A DNA stretch of 64,000 bases. Source: Patellaria atrata CBS 101060 (lineage: Eukaryota > Ascomycota > Dothideomycetes > Patellariales > Patellariaceae). The notes below the pieces were generated by a model. The model did not search any database. It worked only from the letters and a program-made list of their open reading frames with translations, and was not told where the DNA came from. Within the stretch, counting starts at the first letter, position 1, and each line of letters begins with the position of its first letter. The DNA is taken from the NCBI GenBank assembly GCA_010093705.1, contig MU006098.1, positions 944,666 through 1,008,665 of the forward strand, given 5' to 3'. Made by a program: the position numbers and the translations under genes. Positions 49,416 to 61,100 of this stretch are shown here, piece after piece.

Positions 49416-49985
49416 TAGGGTTATCAAGTATGGGAAATAACAACGTACTGTAAAAAATTCGATTCCGTGATCTGGAGTGTAATGATTTTCAGTGTCTAGG
49501 TCCGTGCGGGTTGGTGTACATATAAGGTAGTTCTAGTTCGAATGTGTCCTATTCTTCATCGACACCTTTTGAATTTTTGTACTCTGTTAGATTTGTCCAC
49601 ATGATGCAATTAGGGGAATATAAAATAAGACTACGGAGTACAGTGTGGTTATAGGTTTTTATCACATGGAGAGACGTTGTCATCGCGACCCGTATACTCT
49701 ATACATACATGGCTACAGTATGAAGGGAGACATCCAACTCGACCCGTAGAGGTGGGTCGATACGCGGGATTTACAGTACAACACCTTCGAGCACAAACTC
49801 AACACGAAGTAAACGAAAAAATGTGTTGGATAATACACCGTTACCAGGAAGTGACAGCAAGCGCAACTACGAGTGTCTACCATCAAGGAGGGAAGAATTA
49901 ACACAGCATCAAACCTACATTCAAAAAGACAAGTAAACTGTGCATTGTACGTCGGGTCACACATAAGTTTGTGGATACATGAGGT
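49416..49985. other. Gap between SET and LaeA-like genes
   Basis: This 0.57 kb is the promoter of the SET gene and the 3' flank of the LaeA-like gene, both leftward. It includes ACGGAGTACAGTG near 49634. No gene was seen. Confidence 0.5.
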
Positions 49986-51641
49986 CTACGACAACGGTTT
50001 CTCCCCCGGAGGTTGGGGCTCATCATATGATCTAAACTCCATCACCGTTTCTGTGCCTTCATGGAATCTGGACTCCTCTTCCGTTTGAGGAATGTGGCCG
50101 TAAGCCCTAGAACCCTCGTGAGTTGAACTATCCCCGGCGAGTTGAAGCTGAGGTTCCACATTTGCAGTATTTGCGGTTGCACTGCTGTCATCGTCCTTTT
50201 TTATATCTACCTCGCTGACCTCGGTGGCCTTAGTCGGAAGTGTATGGGATTTGCGTTCTGGCGACCGCTTTTTGTCTAACTTTTGACCCTCCGGGACATC
50301 TTCGCCACGGGTTGGTTCGATCTCCGGTGAGGTTTCATCCATTACTGACGAGGAAGATTCGAGGCCTGAGCCCCAGGTTCCAGCGGCTGGCTTCCGGCCG
50401 TAGATGAATACTCTATGCACTCATTCGTAAGTTCTCCGTGCAAGAAAAGGAGAAAACGACAGTAAAACCAAGTACTTACACCGTGAAGTAGAAGTGCGAC
50501 TTTTGCGCCTGAAGCTCCTTTCGAAATTCGGACAGGAGTACTTCGACCCTTTCTCTAGAAAAGCCCAAAATTCTCGTGAAGAAAGCCAATGCCATACCCT
50601 GGGCCCCATCCAAAATATCCTGCAAACACCATTTCCCTAGCAGTTTCTCGCGCTTCCCTTTCGCCCACGGACCGATCGGCCTAGATCGTATTAGTACGCG
50701 AAGTATTAGCAATTTTGAGAGTGTTCGGCGGACCATTTGAATCGCTTTACGTGGATATCAACGAATCCAGCTTGCCGTAGCAAGTCTGGTATCTTCATTG
50801 CCGCATCTAGGTCTAAACCCGCTTTCGTTCCAGCTTCGTACAAATGCTCCACAAACTCGTACATAGGGGAGTCGGGAGGGGCAGAACCGTCATCACACTT
50901 TGGCCTTATATGGACTTCCTGCAGTTCGAAGTATCCGCCCCTTTTGAGACCTTTGAATGCTCGTTGAATATAGGCTGGCCAGTCGCGAATTCCGATAACC
51001 ATAGCCCGAGAGTGGATAAAGTCGAATTTCCGGTCATGAGTCCATTCCAGTTCCACATTATCGACAAGAAAGCTGCAATTCGTGGGGACTTCTGTGGGTT
51101 GGATCGGACTTAAATCGATACCAAGTACATTGGCTGATGGATGCTCGTCCGCAAACTCAATGGTCCATATGCCTGTGCCGCAACCGACATCCAGAACATC
51201 ATGTACCACCTCTTTTGGAACTGGGGCAAGGTAGAGACGACCCCCTAGGGTCAACCGAAAGAGATGGTGTTGTAGGTCCAGCCTATCCGCCTCAATTTCG
51301 TCGTTTGGGAGATAATATTGACCATCGTAGTAGGCATGGTAACGGCGACCGTTCTCTTCGCGATAAGCAAGCGTGGAGGGAGTCAAGGACTGAGTGGTTC
51401 TATTAAACTGGTTAGCCTTGTTAAGACGAACTGTATTTCTTGCTCTCGCAGTTCTTACGAAAGAGTATCGTCCCCCAAAGCCGAGTCACGATCACTGAAT
51501 GTAGACTATTTGCCAAGTCATGATATATTAGCATCATAAGGTATGCGGAGGTTCAGGCTAATAGATAGATCCTACCTCCGCCTCCAGAGAGTCACTACTG
51601 GATATGTTATCAACTATATCAACTATAAGATTTTCTGCCAT
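49986..51641 (-). CDS. LaeA-like SAM-dependent methyltransferase
   Basis: A 468-residue protein from five exons (51576-51641, 51459-51505, 50734-51399, 50480-50680, 49986-50412). The first two are tiny (66 and 47 bp) and fit frame and splice consensus well. The domain begins RRYHAYYDGQYYLPNDEIEA, a hallmark of the LaeA-like group. Motif I is VLDVGCGTGIWTIEFADEHP, then VLGIDLSPIQP, FDFIHSRAMVIGIRDWPAYI and GLKRGGYFELQEVHIRP. The C-terminal 140 residues are disordered and acidic/Lys-rich. The family includes the secondary-metabolism regulator LaeA and many paralogues of unknown substrate. Nothing here proves regulation of secondary metabolism, and no biosynthetic cluster lies nearby. It is adjacent and codirectional with the SET-domain gene. 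Intron 3 uses a weak GTCCGC donor. Confidence 0.88.
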
Positions 51642-52713
51642 TGTTCATGAGAAGCTTAAACTTCTCGCTCTCAAAGTTCATGGCTGCGACGAATTGTATA
51701 GAGCGACCAAAATTGATTGACATGGCAAAGAGAAGGATTGATCGGACCAATCTTCCGGATTAGCCTAGAAGTTAAGGGTGGGGGGATCGCAACAGCATCT
51801 ATCGTTATTTGTGCGGTTCGTATGTACTGTACTGTACTATGCATGTATCGCTTGTACGTTAGATCGATTGACCTTAGGTTGGATTACCCCACGAGATATG
51901 TGTCCCTTCTTGACGGAGAGAGCCGTAGAAACACACAAAGTTCAAGTACCATTTATCACACTTTGAAATTTTAAATGTAGGTCTGTATACTAAAGGATGT
52001 ATTGAATAAGAAAAGTTGAATCTTGGGATTTACTCGTAAACGATTCTCAACCATTTTCTCCCCCTCCTTCCATCCACATAGGATCTCGGATTCGACCAGT
52101 CAGGACAGGAGATCTCCGACAGCAAAGATTGATGGGTACAGTATGTACCTCCGTGCTCTAATACGGAGTACTGGTCGGGTACCTGGTGTACTGCACTGTA
52201 ACTTACCAGTACAGTACAAACTGCAAAGTACCTCACCCGGAGACATGAATCAACTTATCTTATAGACAACTTTAAAGACAAGTGGTTTAAAAAAGTTTCA
52301 ATAGAGAAAGACAAGCTTTGGGCCATCCGATCAAAACCACTCAAGTTGGCGGTGGACTTTCTCCCCCATTGTCGACAAGGCAGTTCTACACTGCATGTAA
52401 GTTTAAAATACCGTACAACAACACAGTAAAGGATCAATGCAGAACTACCCGACTGGCGCTATAGTGACTTGGAATTTGTCTACTTACTTTATCTTATTCC
52501 GCTCTGTACTTGTACCCTACCTCAGTTCTAGTTGGACAGTATCTGACCGTGCCACTTCTCAGCCGTTCCTCATCCCGAAGATCCGCGTCTTATATTTGTA
52601 TCTACTGTACCAGAAACCCATCCGAAGAACAAAGAGCACAGTAGTCTAATGCCGAACGCTAGGTAAAAGTCTAGTTCTACTGTACCTACCCTAGGTATGC
52701 ATTTGCTCTAGGG
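51642..52713. other. Shared upstream region of LaeA-like and STAND-N/ankyrin genes
   Basis: This is 1.07 kb between divergent genes. It is rich in GTACTGTACTGTACT-type motifs (about 51822-51838, 52185-52217) and TACGGAGTACTGG near 52161. No gene was seen. Confidence 0.55.
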
Positions 52714-55306
52714 ATGGCAGACCCACTCTCAATCGCCGCGAGTGTTGTCGCACTCGCGACAGCGGCCGCGCAAATCAGTAAAGCTATCTCCCACCTACGC
52801 AGACTTGGGGAAGTTCCAGGTCAAATATACGCCCTGAGGAACGAGGTCACCGATCTAGAAGTCGTGCTCCGGCAGATTGAAAACGCACTCGAGCTGAATA
52901 CGTTAACTCAACAGGACCATCGTCGCTCGTTGAATGACATGCTGGTTCGAGCAAAGGGCAATCTCTCTGAACTTGCGAAAGCTCTTGAGCGTGTTGCGAA
53001 TGCATGTGAAAAAAGTAAGGCTAAAGTCATAAGCAGGACTGCCGTTTGGTTGAGAGAGAAATCACACCTGCAGAGGCTTCTAAACGACATACAGACAGTC
53101 AAAGAAGCACTAAATCTCATACTTGGGGTCTCAAATTCGTAAGTCCATTGCTTTATTCCCTTTTGAACCAAGCGCATCAAAGGCCGACTGTGAATCTCCA
53201 GGCGAGACCTTCATCACATCCAATTAGAACTTCATAAAGTCTCCATCATGACTACGCAGTCGGGACAACTTCACGAAAAGCATTCGAGAACGGTCACTCG
53301 CGATCTTGATAATCACCACCTTGCATTGAGTTCACGTATGGACCAGCACTATCAAGACTTAAGTAGCCGCCTTACGATTCTGGGACGGTTGATTCTCCAG
53401 CAAGCTCATGGGGAAGCGGCTCCTCCGTATACAGAAGAAGCAGCTGCGACAATGGATGAAACGGGGGCGAGTAGATCACGCAAAATCGATGGCCTTCAAG
53501 TTTTCGTTTCGCAGCCTAATAAATGTTCGACTTGGTGTCCCTGTGCTTGTCACGCAAAGCGAAAGCCAAAAGTCACTGAGCTCGGAATCGTGGAGAAAGT
53601 CATCGGGAAAATGTTTATTGGCTATGCCGGATTACCCTTTCTCAACAAAAAATGCGATTTCAGGGGCTGCAGACACCAACGAGCCCCTACTGTTATTATG
53701 GAATATTGGTTCCCATGGTGGTTTGTAGCGATGAACGTGAAGCTCGATTTCAAATATCTACCAACTGTCGGATCCCAATTTCAAGTAACAACTTCAAGGA
53801 GAGTACCGGATAACTCTCAATCAATTGCCTTTGTTATGCAAAGGGATATCGATGGTCTAAGATACCTGTTCAATAATGGCTTAGCGTCCCCCAGGGATGT
53901 TAGTGACTCCCGTGGCTTCACCTTGATGAGAGTAAGTCCCTTCTCGGCTGTACTTTACGTCCTCCTTTTGAATATCGTTAGTGGGCCCTTTACGGAGAAT
54001 GGCGATACGACGTTGTCCAGTTCCTGATAAGTCAAGGCGCACCTGTGGATGAAATGTGTGTATAGTTCTAGCTGCGTGTAATCTTCGCATAACTAACGAA
54101 GTAGATCATACGATAATGTTTGAGACTTCATTTTTCGGGGTCAAGTTGGGCGTAAGGAACAAGAAGGGCTCCGCTGCATAACAGAAGATGGTGAACGGGA
54201 CTGGGTAGAAGATCAGAACTTTCCACTCGTTCATAGGATAGTACTCGGACTGTCCTCCAAATCATTAGCTGTTGAACTTCAGGAGAACCCCTTAGCAACT
54301 TACCTTACGGATGCATCTGGTCGGACTGCGCTCGACTGGGCTGTGGCAAGAGGCCAAGTAGAAGATGTCGCTCTCCTTCTTGCCAACGGTGCTAATCCGA
54401 ACACCATGGATATTACTGGCCGTACGGCAATGCTCCATGCTGTAGATTGCGATAGTTCTCCGTGTGTCCGTCTTCTTCTTGAAGCAGGTGCTGATACAAA
54501 TCCTAAGTTACCGAAGGGTGTTTTCCGCAGCAGTCCCCTGACCGCCGCCGCTATGGGAGGGAAAAGAGATTTGATGAGAGTTCTCCTAGAATTCGACGCT
54601 GACGCCAATATTAGAAATCCGGAGGGACTGACACCGTTACATTCTGTTGCGCGTTTTCGAACCGCTGATTGTGCCCTAGTTTTACTAGAGCATGGTGCGG
54701 ATCTTAATGCTCTCTCTCGCGATGGAAGAACCCCACTGACAATGGCAATTATTTATAACAATCATGAGGTCTTACAGCTCTTCATTGACCGCTGTTATGA
54801 GTATATTACTTCTGCACGCCTCCGAGGTATGTACTGTACTGTATTGTCGCACATATTGAACGTAGAAATCTCAAAGGTCAGAAGAGCTCATTGTCGTTTT
54901 AATAGGTCCTCAACTACTCCCAGTTATTGCAGAGTACGCCGACATCAGAACCATGTCTATTCTTGCCTCATCCCATCCCTTAAAACTCTCGTACGATATC
55001 AGTCCTGGTAGCATGATCAGGAATCGAGAACTATTACTCGGACGTTTTGACTATTCCGAGAAATTGTTAGAAATCTTTGAAGAATTAATCACCATCGCTC
55101 AAGTGGATAACGTCAACTCCCCATCTGTCGATAGTCTCTTAGAGTCCGGTCTTTTCCGTACTGCTAGGTCATCTTTTCGGTCCGATCTGGCTGAAGCGAT
55201 GGAAGCTCTTGACTTTTCAGACGGGTCTACAGACGGGAGTGTGGGTAAGTTTGAAGATTCAAGAGAAGCTCTATCTCCCATCGAAAAACCCCCGTGTACA
55301 TTTTAG
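52714..55306 (+). pseudogene. STAND-type N-terminal domain plus ankyrin repeats, with one in-frame stop
   Basis: The protein opens MADPLSIAASVVALATAAAQ, the fungal N-terminal domain of STAND proteins (PF17111-like), followed by a coiled helix bundle. Then come a Cys/His-rich segment (CSTWCPCACHAKRK) and a conserved fungal block with EYWFPWWFVAMN. Ankyrin repeats follow (ASGRTALDWAVARGQVEDVA, EGLTPLHSVARFRTADCA, DGRTPLTMAIIYNNHEVLQ). Five exons fit: 52714-53138, 53202-53931, 53982-54055, 54105-54826, 54906-55306, all junctions in frame (783 codons). Codon 416, at 54121-54123, is TGA in NV*DFIF, where relatives of this block tend to have Trp. That is the only break I found, so decay is recent or the base is wrong. 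Fungal STAND and related proteins act in non-self recognition; the function of this NTPase-lacking form is unknown. I see no NACHT or NB-ARC domain. Confidence 0.75.
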
Positions 55307-55626
55307 TTGTATCTTAGACACGGATAGTAATATACCGCTGTTAAGGTGTTGGGAAAGTATACGGACACTTCAAAACGTACTTTTGGACCCGAGCTAAATG
55401 TGAGACTACTGTATGCCCAGAGAAGCTATCCAGGAGGAATCCCCATACGGACAGTACATTATTCCATACCAAAATACTATGTTTATTTACTTAACGCGAT
55501 GTTATATTTTGTTGTAGAACACGTAAGGTGTTATCTGTATGGGGATTCCTGCCATAGATAGCTCCTCTGGGGCATACAGTACATAAGAGTGATCGAAGAA
55601 TGCTGACATTACAATCCATCACATCG
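55307..55626. other. Gap between convergent genes, carrying an inverted repeat element
   Basis: This 320-bp gap is mostly occupied by the palindromic element at 55407-55581 described separately. Apart from that I see nothing in it. Confidence 0.6.
55407..55581. mobile_element. MITE-like inverted repeat, about 175 bp
   Basis: Left arm TACTGTATGCCCAGAGAAGC and following bases to about 55453 pair with the right arm ending at 55581, whose complement reads TACTGTATGCCCCAGAGGAG. The arms are about 45 bp, differ by a few substitutions and short gaps, and share GGAATCCCCATAC. They enclose about 80 bp of unrelated AT-rich sequence with no open frame. If TA is the target duplication, termini are CTGTATGCC, as in Tc1/mariner-type MITEs. 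No transposase is present. Only one copy was seen in the window. Confidence 0.65.
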
Positions 55627-56577
55627 CTAGTCGGCTGATGGAATGGCAAGTCCAATGAAAAATCCGGGCTCGTTGATATTGCAGTTTTTATAACTGATAA
55701 TTCCACCTTAGTCAGCGACTTGGACTGCTCTTTCTCTTAAATCTGGGTAGGCACAAACCTTAAAACCCCAATCGCTCCTGGTGACATCATCATGGGCAAT
55801 TTCTCCTCCAACGGATACTTCAACCACCTTTTCGCAAACGCCCTTAGAATAAGGCCATGGGCCACCTAGAAACCATCAGTTCCCCTTAGAATCTTGGAGC
55901 TGGAGCTGGAGTACAAACTTACCAGCACGATATCTGCAGGATGTTGACCATCTATATACCGCGCCTGAATCTCCCTAATCGTCGAGATTAGGTTATCCAA
56001 CCTCTTTGTGACCTGCTGGACAGACCTGTAGAATATCATCGGTAAGATGTGCGCGTACATATTTTCCGGGGGGGTTGGTGGAGAACCTACTCTCCTCCCT
56101 CTTCACACCCATCCCTCCAGATATCCCACTCTCTCTCTACATCCAGCCCTTTCTGTTTCCTACCTTCTCTAATATCTTCCACCTTCATCCCCTCATACGC
56201 GCCGTAATCCCATTCTGCGATGTCCTCCGTGACCGTCACATTCTCTCTGTCAAGGCCGGTGCAGTTTCCGAAGAGAAGCTCGAAGGTCGTCTGTGCACGC
56301 TTGCGAGGGGAAACGTATATATGGTTGACGCGGGATGGATCGATCAGTTTCTTGGGACCGACTAGATACGCGCCGGTAGACGTGACTTGGGCTTCCCCGG
56401 CTGGGGTTAGGGGCACTTCGGTTGTACCCGTGTACTGGCCGCTCTTCGTCCATTCTGTCTCGCCTGCACGGATGCTTATTAGAGGGTGAGGCGTCGAGAA
56501 GGAGACGTGTGAGCGGGTTAATACAAACCGTGTCGGCATAGGAACACGCGAGGGGTTGAGGCGTCGAGATCGGACAT
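55627..56577 (-). CDS. SHB17: SHB17-like sugar bisphosphatase (phosphoglycerate mutase fold)
   Basis: A histidine phosphatase of 232 residues that, if orthologous to yeast Shb17, hydrolyses sedoheptulose-1,7-bisphosphate in riboneogenesis, supplying the non-oxidative pentose phosphate pathway. Five exons (56529-56577, 56091-56463, 55923-56025, 55759-55865, 55627-55693) all join in frame. The catalytic motif RHGETEW is split across intron 1: Arg15, His16, Gly17. YVSPRKRAQTTFELL carries the second Arg. EWDYGAYEG holds the acidic residue, and the second catalytic His lies in VLVAHGLILRAF. The C-terminus ends NINEPGFFIGLAIPSAD. Family length is about 270 in yeast, so this form is slightly short, mostly in the region between EGM and the second His. 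Broader histidine phosphatase activity cannot be excluded. Confidence 0.82.
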
Positions 56578-57665
56578 TTTGGGGTAAGTGAGGGGGGAGG
56601 GGACGGGGGGTGTGAGGTGGTTGGAGGGGATCAGGTAAGTGTATTGTTACCTAAAGGTATCTTATTGATGGGTATCTCGTAATCGTGAGACACAATCAAC
56701 CTGATAATTGTGAGGGGTAAGGTACCTAAGGTAAGGTAGTCTCTAATGCAAGTCTCTAATGCAAACATCCCCCCGCATTTTGGCGTTTAGGGCAAAGGCG
56801 TAGTTCGATCTTCGATCATGATTATTGCGATTGCGATTGCGATTGTGATTCCGATTTCCATGCGGCCAAGATGAGGTCGTCAGTGATGGTAAATTAATGC
56901 GGCAGGGTCTTGTGATCGCTGGTAAGGTAACTACCCAGGCGTACAGTGCAGTACAAGTATACAACTCCACATGTATGTATCTTTTGAGCAAACTTTTGGT
57001 GTGGGAGTGTGACAAGCGTAAATATCCTCCTGGTGATAGTATTTTGGTAAGTGAGCCACTTTAGGGTAACGTACTTTGCAATATGGGAGGAGTCAGCTCG
57101 TCTGTCTTGTTGGAGACGGACTTATGCGTTGCTTCAGAGGAAAAGGATTGTTTGGAGACATTGGATGCACTCGTCATCATATGATAATAGATAAAGATAT
57201 TTGATGTATCTAAAGAACTACTGCCGGTTAACACTCAATATCTGTTCAAGCTTGACTGTTACCAAGTTATCAACCCTACGTCGACAATCACCTTGTTCGA
57301 CTAAAAAGACATCCCTTTTAATCTTGTACAGTACCTCGTACTGTAGCATCTCCCCTTAGATATTCCGCGGAGTACTGCACAAAAGGATCATTCCATTCCT
57401 CACCCCGAGTAGATATCCGGTCTACCAGCACTATCTAACGCGGCCCGTTTAATGACGTCCTTGGATAATGGCTTCATGGCTAAGGTTCCTGTCCACTATA
57501 CTCTCCACAATAGTGGCTGTGTACTGTTGCCGACACGAAGATGGTATCATAATGTCGAAGATATAACGTTGGTCTTCATAGGCGCCTGGTAATGTTGCTG
57601 TTCCTCGTTTTCCAAGGACAAACACTTTACGAGATTCAAGATTCCCACCGCCTTGTCGACAAGCT
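56578..57665. other. Gap upstream of SHB17-like gene
   Basis: This 1.1 kb includes a GATTGC hexamer array at about 56825-56860, AAGGTA motifs near 56717-56740 and GTACAGTACCTC near 57328. It is the promoter side of the SHB17-like gene and the 3' side of the next leftward gene. No gene was seen. Confidence 0.55.
56825..56860 (+). repeat. GATTGC/GATTGT hexamer array
   Basis: A short run of about five to six hexamers (GATTGC with GATTGT and GATTCC variants) lies in the SHB17-like promoter region. It is a simple repeat and gives a repetitive frame on the minus strand with no biological meaning. Confidence 0.8.
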
Positions 57666-58184
57666 TCATCTAGGATAACCCACAAGACTAGCACAGCGAC
57701 CACAATAATAAAGGTTTACGCCAAATTGGACCTTATGACTGCCTGTCGAAACTGCCGAACCCGTGCTGAAATCCCTTCGGCACCGAAGGCAACGAACAAA
57801 GGTAGGTGGTACTGGAGTAGAATTTGCGGTCGAAGAGGTTGACGAAGACCGGGAATATGTTTCCGTAGCGTCCTCAGAACCGTCATCTTCAAGATCGAAA
57901 ACGTCTTGTATCGCTTGCGCCTTCCGTGGCATTTGAGTGTATGCAGCAGTAGTTTGAAGCTGGAGGACCTTCGACGCTTGCGAGTTTGCTGTCATGTCTA
58001 GAGGCGTTGGTAGCTCCCGGTATGCCAATAACGGATTGTACGGATCCGGAGATGGAAGTTCTCCTGAGCTGTCAGCAGGAGAGGGGAGCGGTGTTTCGAT
58101 GGAGAAGTGGGTCGAGGGATGAGGGATGTAGGTGAAGTAGCTGGCCTGTTGGCTATCGCATAACCTTAAGGTTGTTTCAAACAT
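57666..58184 (-). CDS. Small fungal protein with C-terminal Cys-pair motif
   Basis: An intronless 172-residue protein. The N-terminal 110 residues are Pro/Ser-rich and disordered (HPSTHFSIETPLPSPADSSG). A short acidic patch (FDLEDDGSEDATE) and Ser-run follow, and the C-terminus carries a compact Cys cluster: RCLRCRRDF then about 20 residues later YYCGRCASLVGYPR, ending the protein. Two CxxC pairs suggest a zinc-ribbon knuckle. This C-terminal signature (NLYYCxRCAxLVGY) recurs, as I recall, in small conserved hypotheticals of filamentous fungi. The function is unknown. The chosen start is the ATG at 58184; the upstream in-frame TTG is less likely. Confidence 0.72.
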   Translation of the reverse strand: MFETTLRLCDSQQASYFTYIPHPSTHFSIETPLPSPADSSGELPSPDPYNPLLAYRELPTPLDMTANSQASKVLQLQTTAAYTQMPRKAQAIQDVFDLEDDGSEDATETYSRSSSTSSTANSTPVPPTFVRCLRCRRDFSTGSAVSTGSHKVQFGVNLYYCGRCASLVGYPR

Positions 58185-61100
58185 GTAGGCCAGGTAAGAA
58201 GGCAAGGTGGGTAAGGTATGTGTTACAGGCTCGGTTTGGAATGAGGATTTGGGGTTGGTTATCTCAAGAGTATAATAAGATAGGAAGGTTGCAAGGGGAC
58301 AAGGGAGTGAGGGCGTATATGTGCTAGACGGACCCCATCACGGAGGAAGATAAAATTATGCTAGAGTTTAGGTACGCTGCTGGAGTGTGAATAATTTCTC
58401 AATCGGATCCGACAAGGCGGATCGAGCAACAAAGGGTGTGCAAGGTGGTTGGTAAGAGATGGTAAAGTACAAATACTGTACTGGTACCTTTTAGGTTACC
58501 TGTACTGTACAGCCCACCTCAGTAAGTGCGTCCACCCGACGCGCCGTCCAACAAATGAAGTGCCTTACGTGGGTTGACTACTGATACTGAGGTTTCGAGG
58601 AAAAATATGAGAGTTGTGAGGTCTCGATGCCTCACCAGCCCACTCGATTCCAGACCCGAATCACGCGCTCAAAAGAGTTTAGGGGAAACCTAAGCTCTGC
58701 TAGGCATAGATCAAACAAAAGCTGCGAATCCTGGATCAAGGAAGGACCTGAGGAGTTGATCCTTCCCTACCAGGTATCTTTTTGATACTGTACTCCGTAC
58801 TTTCCTACCGTTGATTTCTTACCTTCTTATAAGGTTCTCCATCGAAGATCCTTCACGTTCTGAAAACAACCACCTAAGAGCCCAGGTACTGCTCGATATC
58901 TCATGGATGCTTTCCCTCCTTTACCTTGTACAGTGCTTTCTGCAACAACCCGACTTCCGGTTTCCTTTGCTGTGTTGGTGTCTTAACGTTCAACTTCCCG
59001 GATTGAAAATCTCGCCACGGCCCAGTGAGAATGTACGGAGTACTGTAGAACTATGGTAAGGTACTATACTCTTCTGTACTGCCGTGTACGTCGGTCGTCC
59101 CGTCATGACTTCGAAACTGAATCATATTTTATCTTCCGTCCAGCTCATTCTCGTAACTACAATGGAACGGGGACCGTGGTGTACTGTAGCAGTACCTTAC
59201 TGTACAAACAAAATTCACCGAAGGCCCACGGCTGACTACCGTACATATCACACCGCTACCTTGACTCCTGGGTGTCGTGTCACCTAGGCTCACCGGAATC
59301 CAAGATCAAATTCTCAATACTCAGCTAGAGTGAGATGGGAAGATGAGATTTACTCCGCTGGAACGCCAGGAACCCAATACAATTCGTCATAAAAATACAA
59401 TGGAAGTATGAGAATGTACATACTTTACGGATAACTCATTAAGCTGGGATGATAAAAGGCTAGATTTCGAACTTCTGACCTTCTGACCCTTCTAGAAAAC
59501 CGTTCGACATGGATAGACGGATACGTGCCCCCCGGTGCGGCTCTAGGTAGCAAGGGGTAAGGTAGGTTCTAGACTCTTGAGTGAACTGAGTCTCATAACG
59601 AAAACACCTCACGGTATCCCATCCATCCAATACAGTACCTTTTAGGTTACTTTTATCTTTCTCTCCGTCCTTACCTGTGCTAGCACGAAGTGCTCTCGGC
59701 AACCTGGAACCGTAAGGTAATATAAGGAAATATATACGGTAACGAAAGGTAACGTACCGCCTCCCCTTCATTTTCGAAGTTTTCCTCTTCCACTCAGGTT
59801 ACACTACCCAATTATTACAATAAGATATTCTTAGCTATATTAAGCTTTCAGATCATTCCAGGCCTCGTCTTAGAGTGCGTCGACCGGTGCATCCATCTCT
59901 TGAATAGGACTACCTTACCTTCCCTAAGGTACCGGGCCGGGCGTAAGGTAACTTCGTCGATAAGGTAGGTACGGTACATTAGATTAGCAAAGGTCCCCCG
60001 TCTAAGGTAGTTCTAAGGCGTAGTCCAGACCCCGAGGCCACTTATCAAGGTAAACTCCCGTCTATCTCGATTGGTTCTGCACTGTGCCAATACCAGCATG
60101 TACCCAACTCGTGATAATCGCCACCGGGGCTTCCAGTTTTTGTCCTTGTACTATTGGAATGGGACTAGCTGGACACTGCTCAATCTCCAGCATGGTTTAC
60201 CTCAAATCGCAAAGTACTAATAAGGTATTTCCAGGTCCAATTCGCGAGAGGAAAAGGGGTCATCTCGATCAGCCCATCGGATTCGGTTTACCATATCTCA
60301 GTAACCTTCCAGATTATTGCTTCCTAATCAATAATACGATTTTTTAGGACGACTCCCTTCCTCTCTTGCCTATCTGGATACCTTACTACCTCACTATACC
60401 GTATCAGCCTCCATATCGTGTACCCGTCCGGACCCATTCCATCAGCTTATCTAAGCTACCTGGCTTTAAGCGGTGAAGTCCATGCACAAGTACGGTAGAA
60501 GGGAAGGTAATGTAAGGTAAGGTAAGGTAGTATCAGTACGCCTACACCTTTGAGTTCTCGCGCAATTCTTACTCTAGACTGTAAATACAGCCATCCAGCA
60601 TTGGCTCAAAATCGTACTCACCGCATGAAAACGATTTTGTTGGTATGAGAAAAGACAAAATATCCCTATCGTAGGGTTTGCGATGCAACCAGCCCAACTA
60701 TCCTTTGGATAAAACAGACGGCCGTCTTCAAACCTCGGTGTGTCGACAGGACCATTTGCGGCTCACTGGTGTGTGATCCGGGCTACCTCTTTGTGTCTAT
60801 CAAAGTTTTGGTACTATCTTAGTGGTATAGGAAATACTATAGTTCGCCATCCTCCGCTCGCGTTGTAGACGAGTAAAAGGCATGTAAGTGTCAAGAGAAA
60901 TTAACAAGCTGTATGTGTCAGTTACCCGTGAACTTCTGATATACGGAACGATGTTGACGGGAAGATGGAATGGTTTTGTAATATGGTCCCTTTATACCTA
61001 TTCACGTGTTCGCGCGTTCGTCCAGTCCGTTATCTAGAATTTGAAACAACCCCCCCTTCCCCCTTCTCCCCGCGGAATGGAAATCTTATTATTTATTTTG

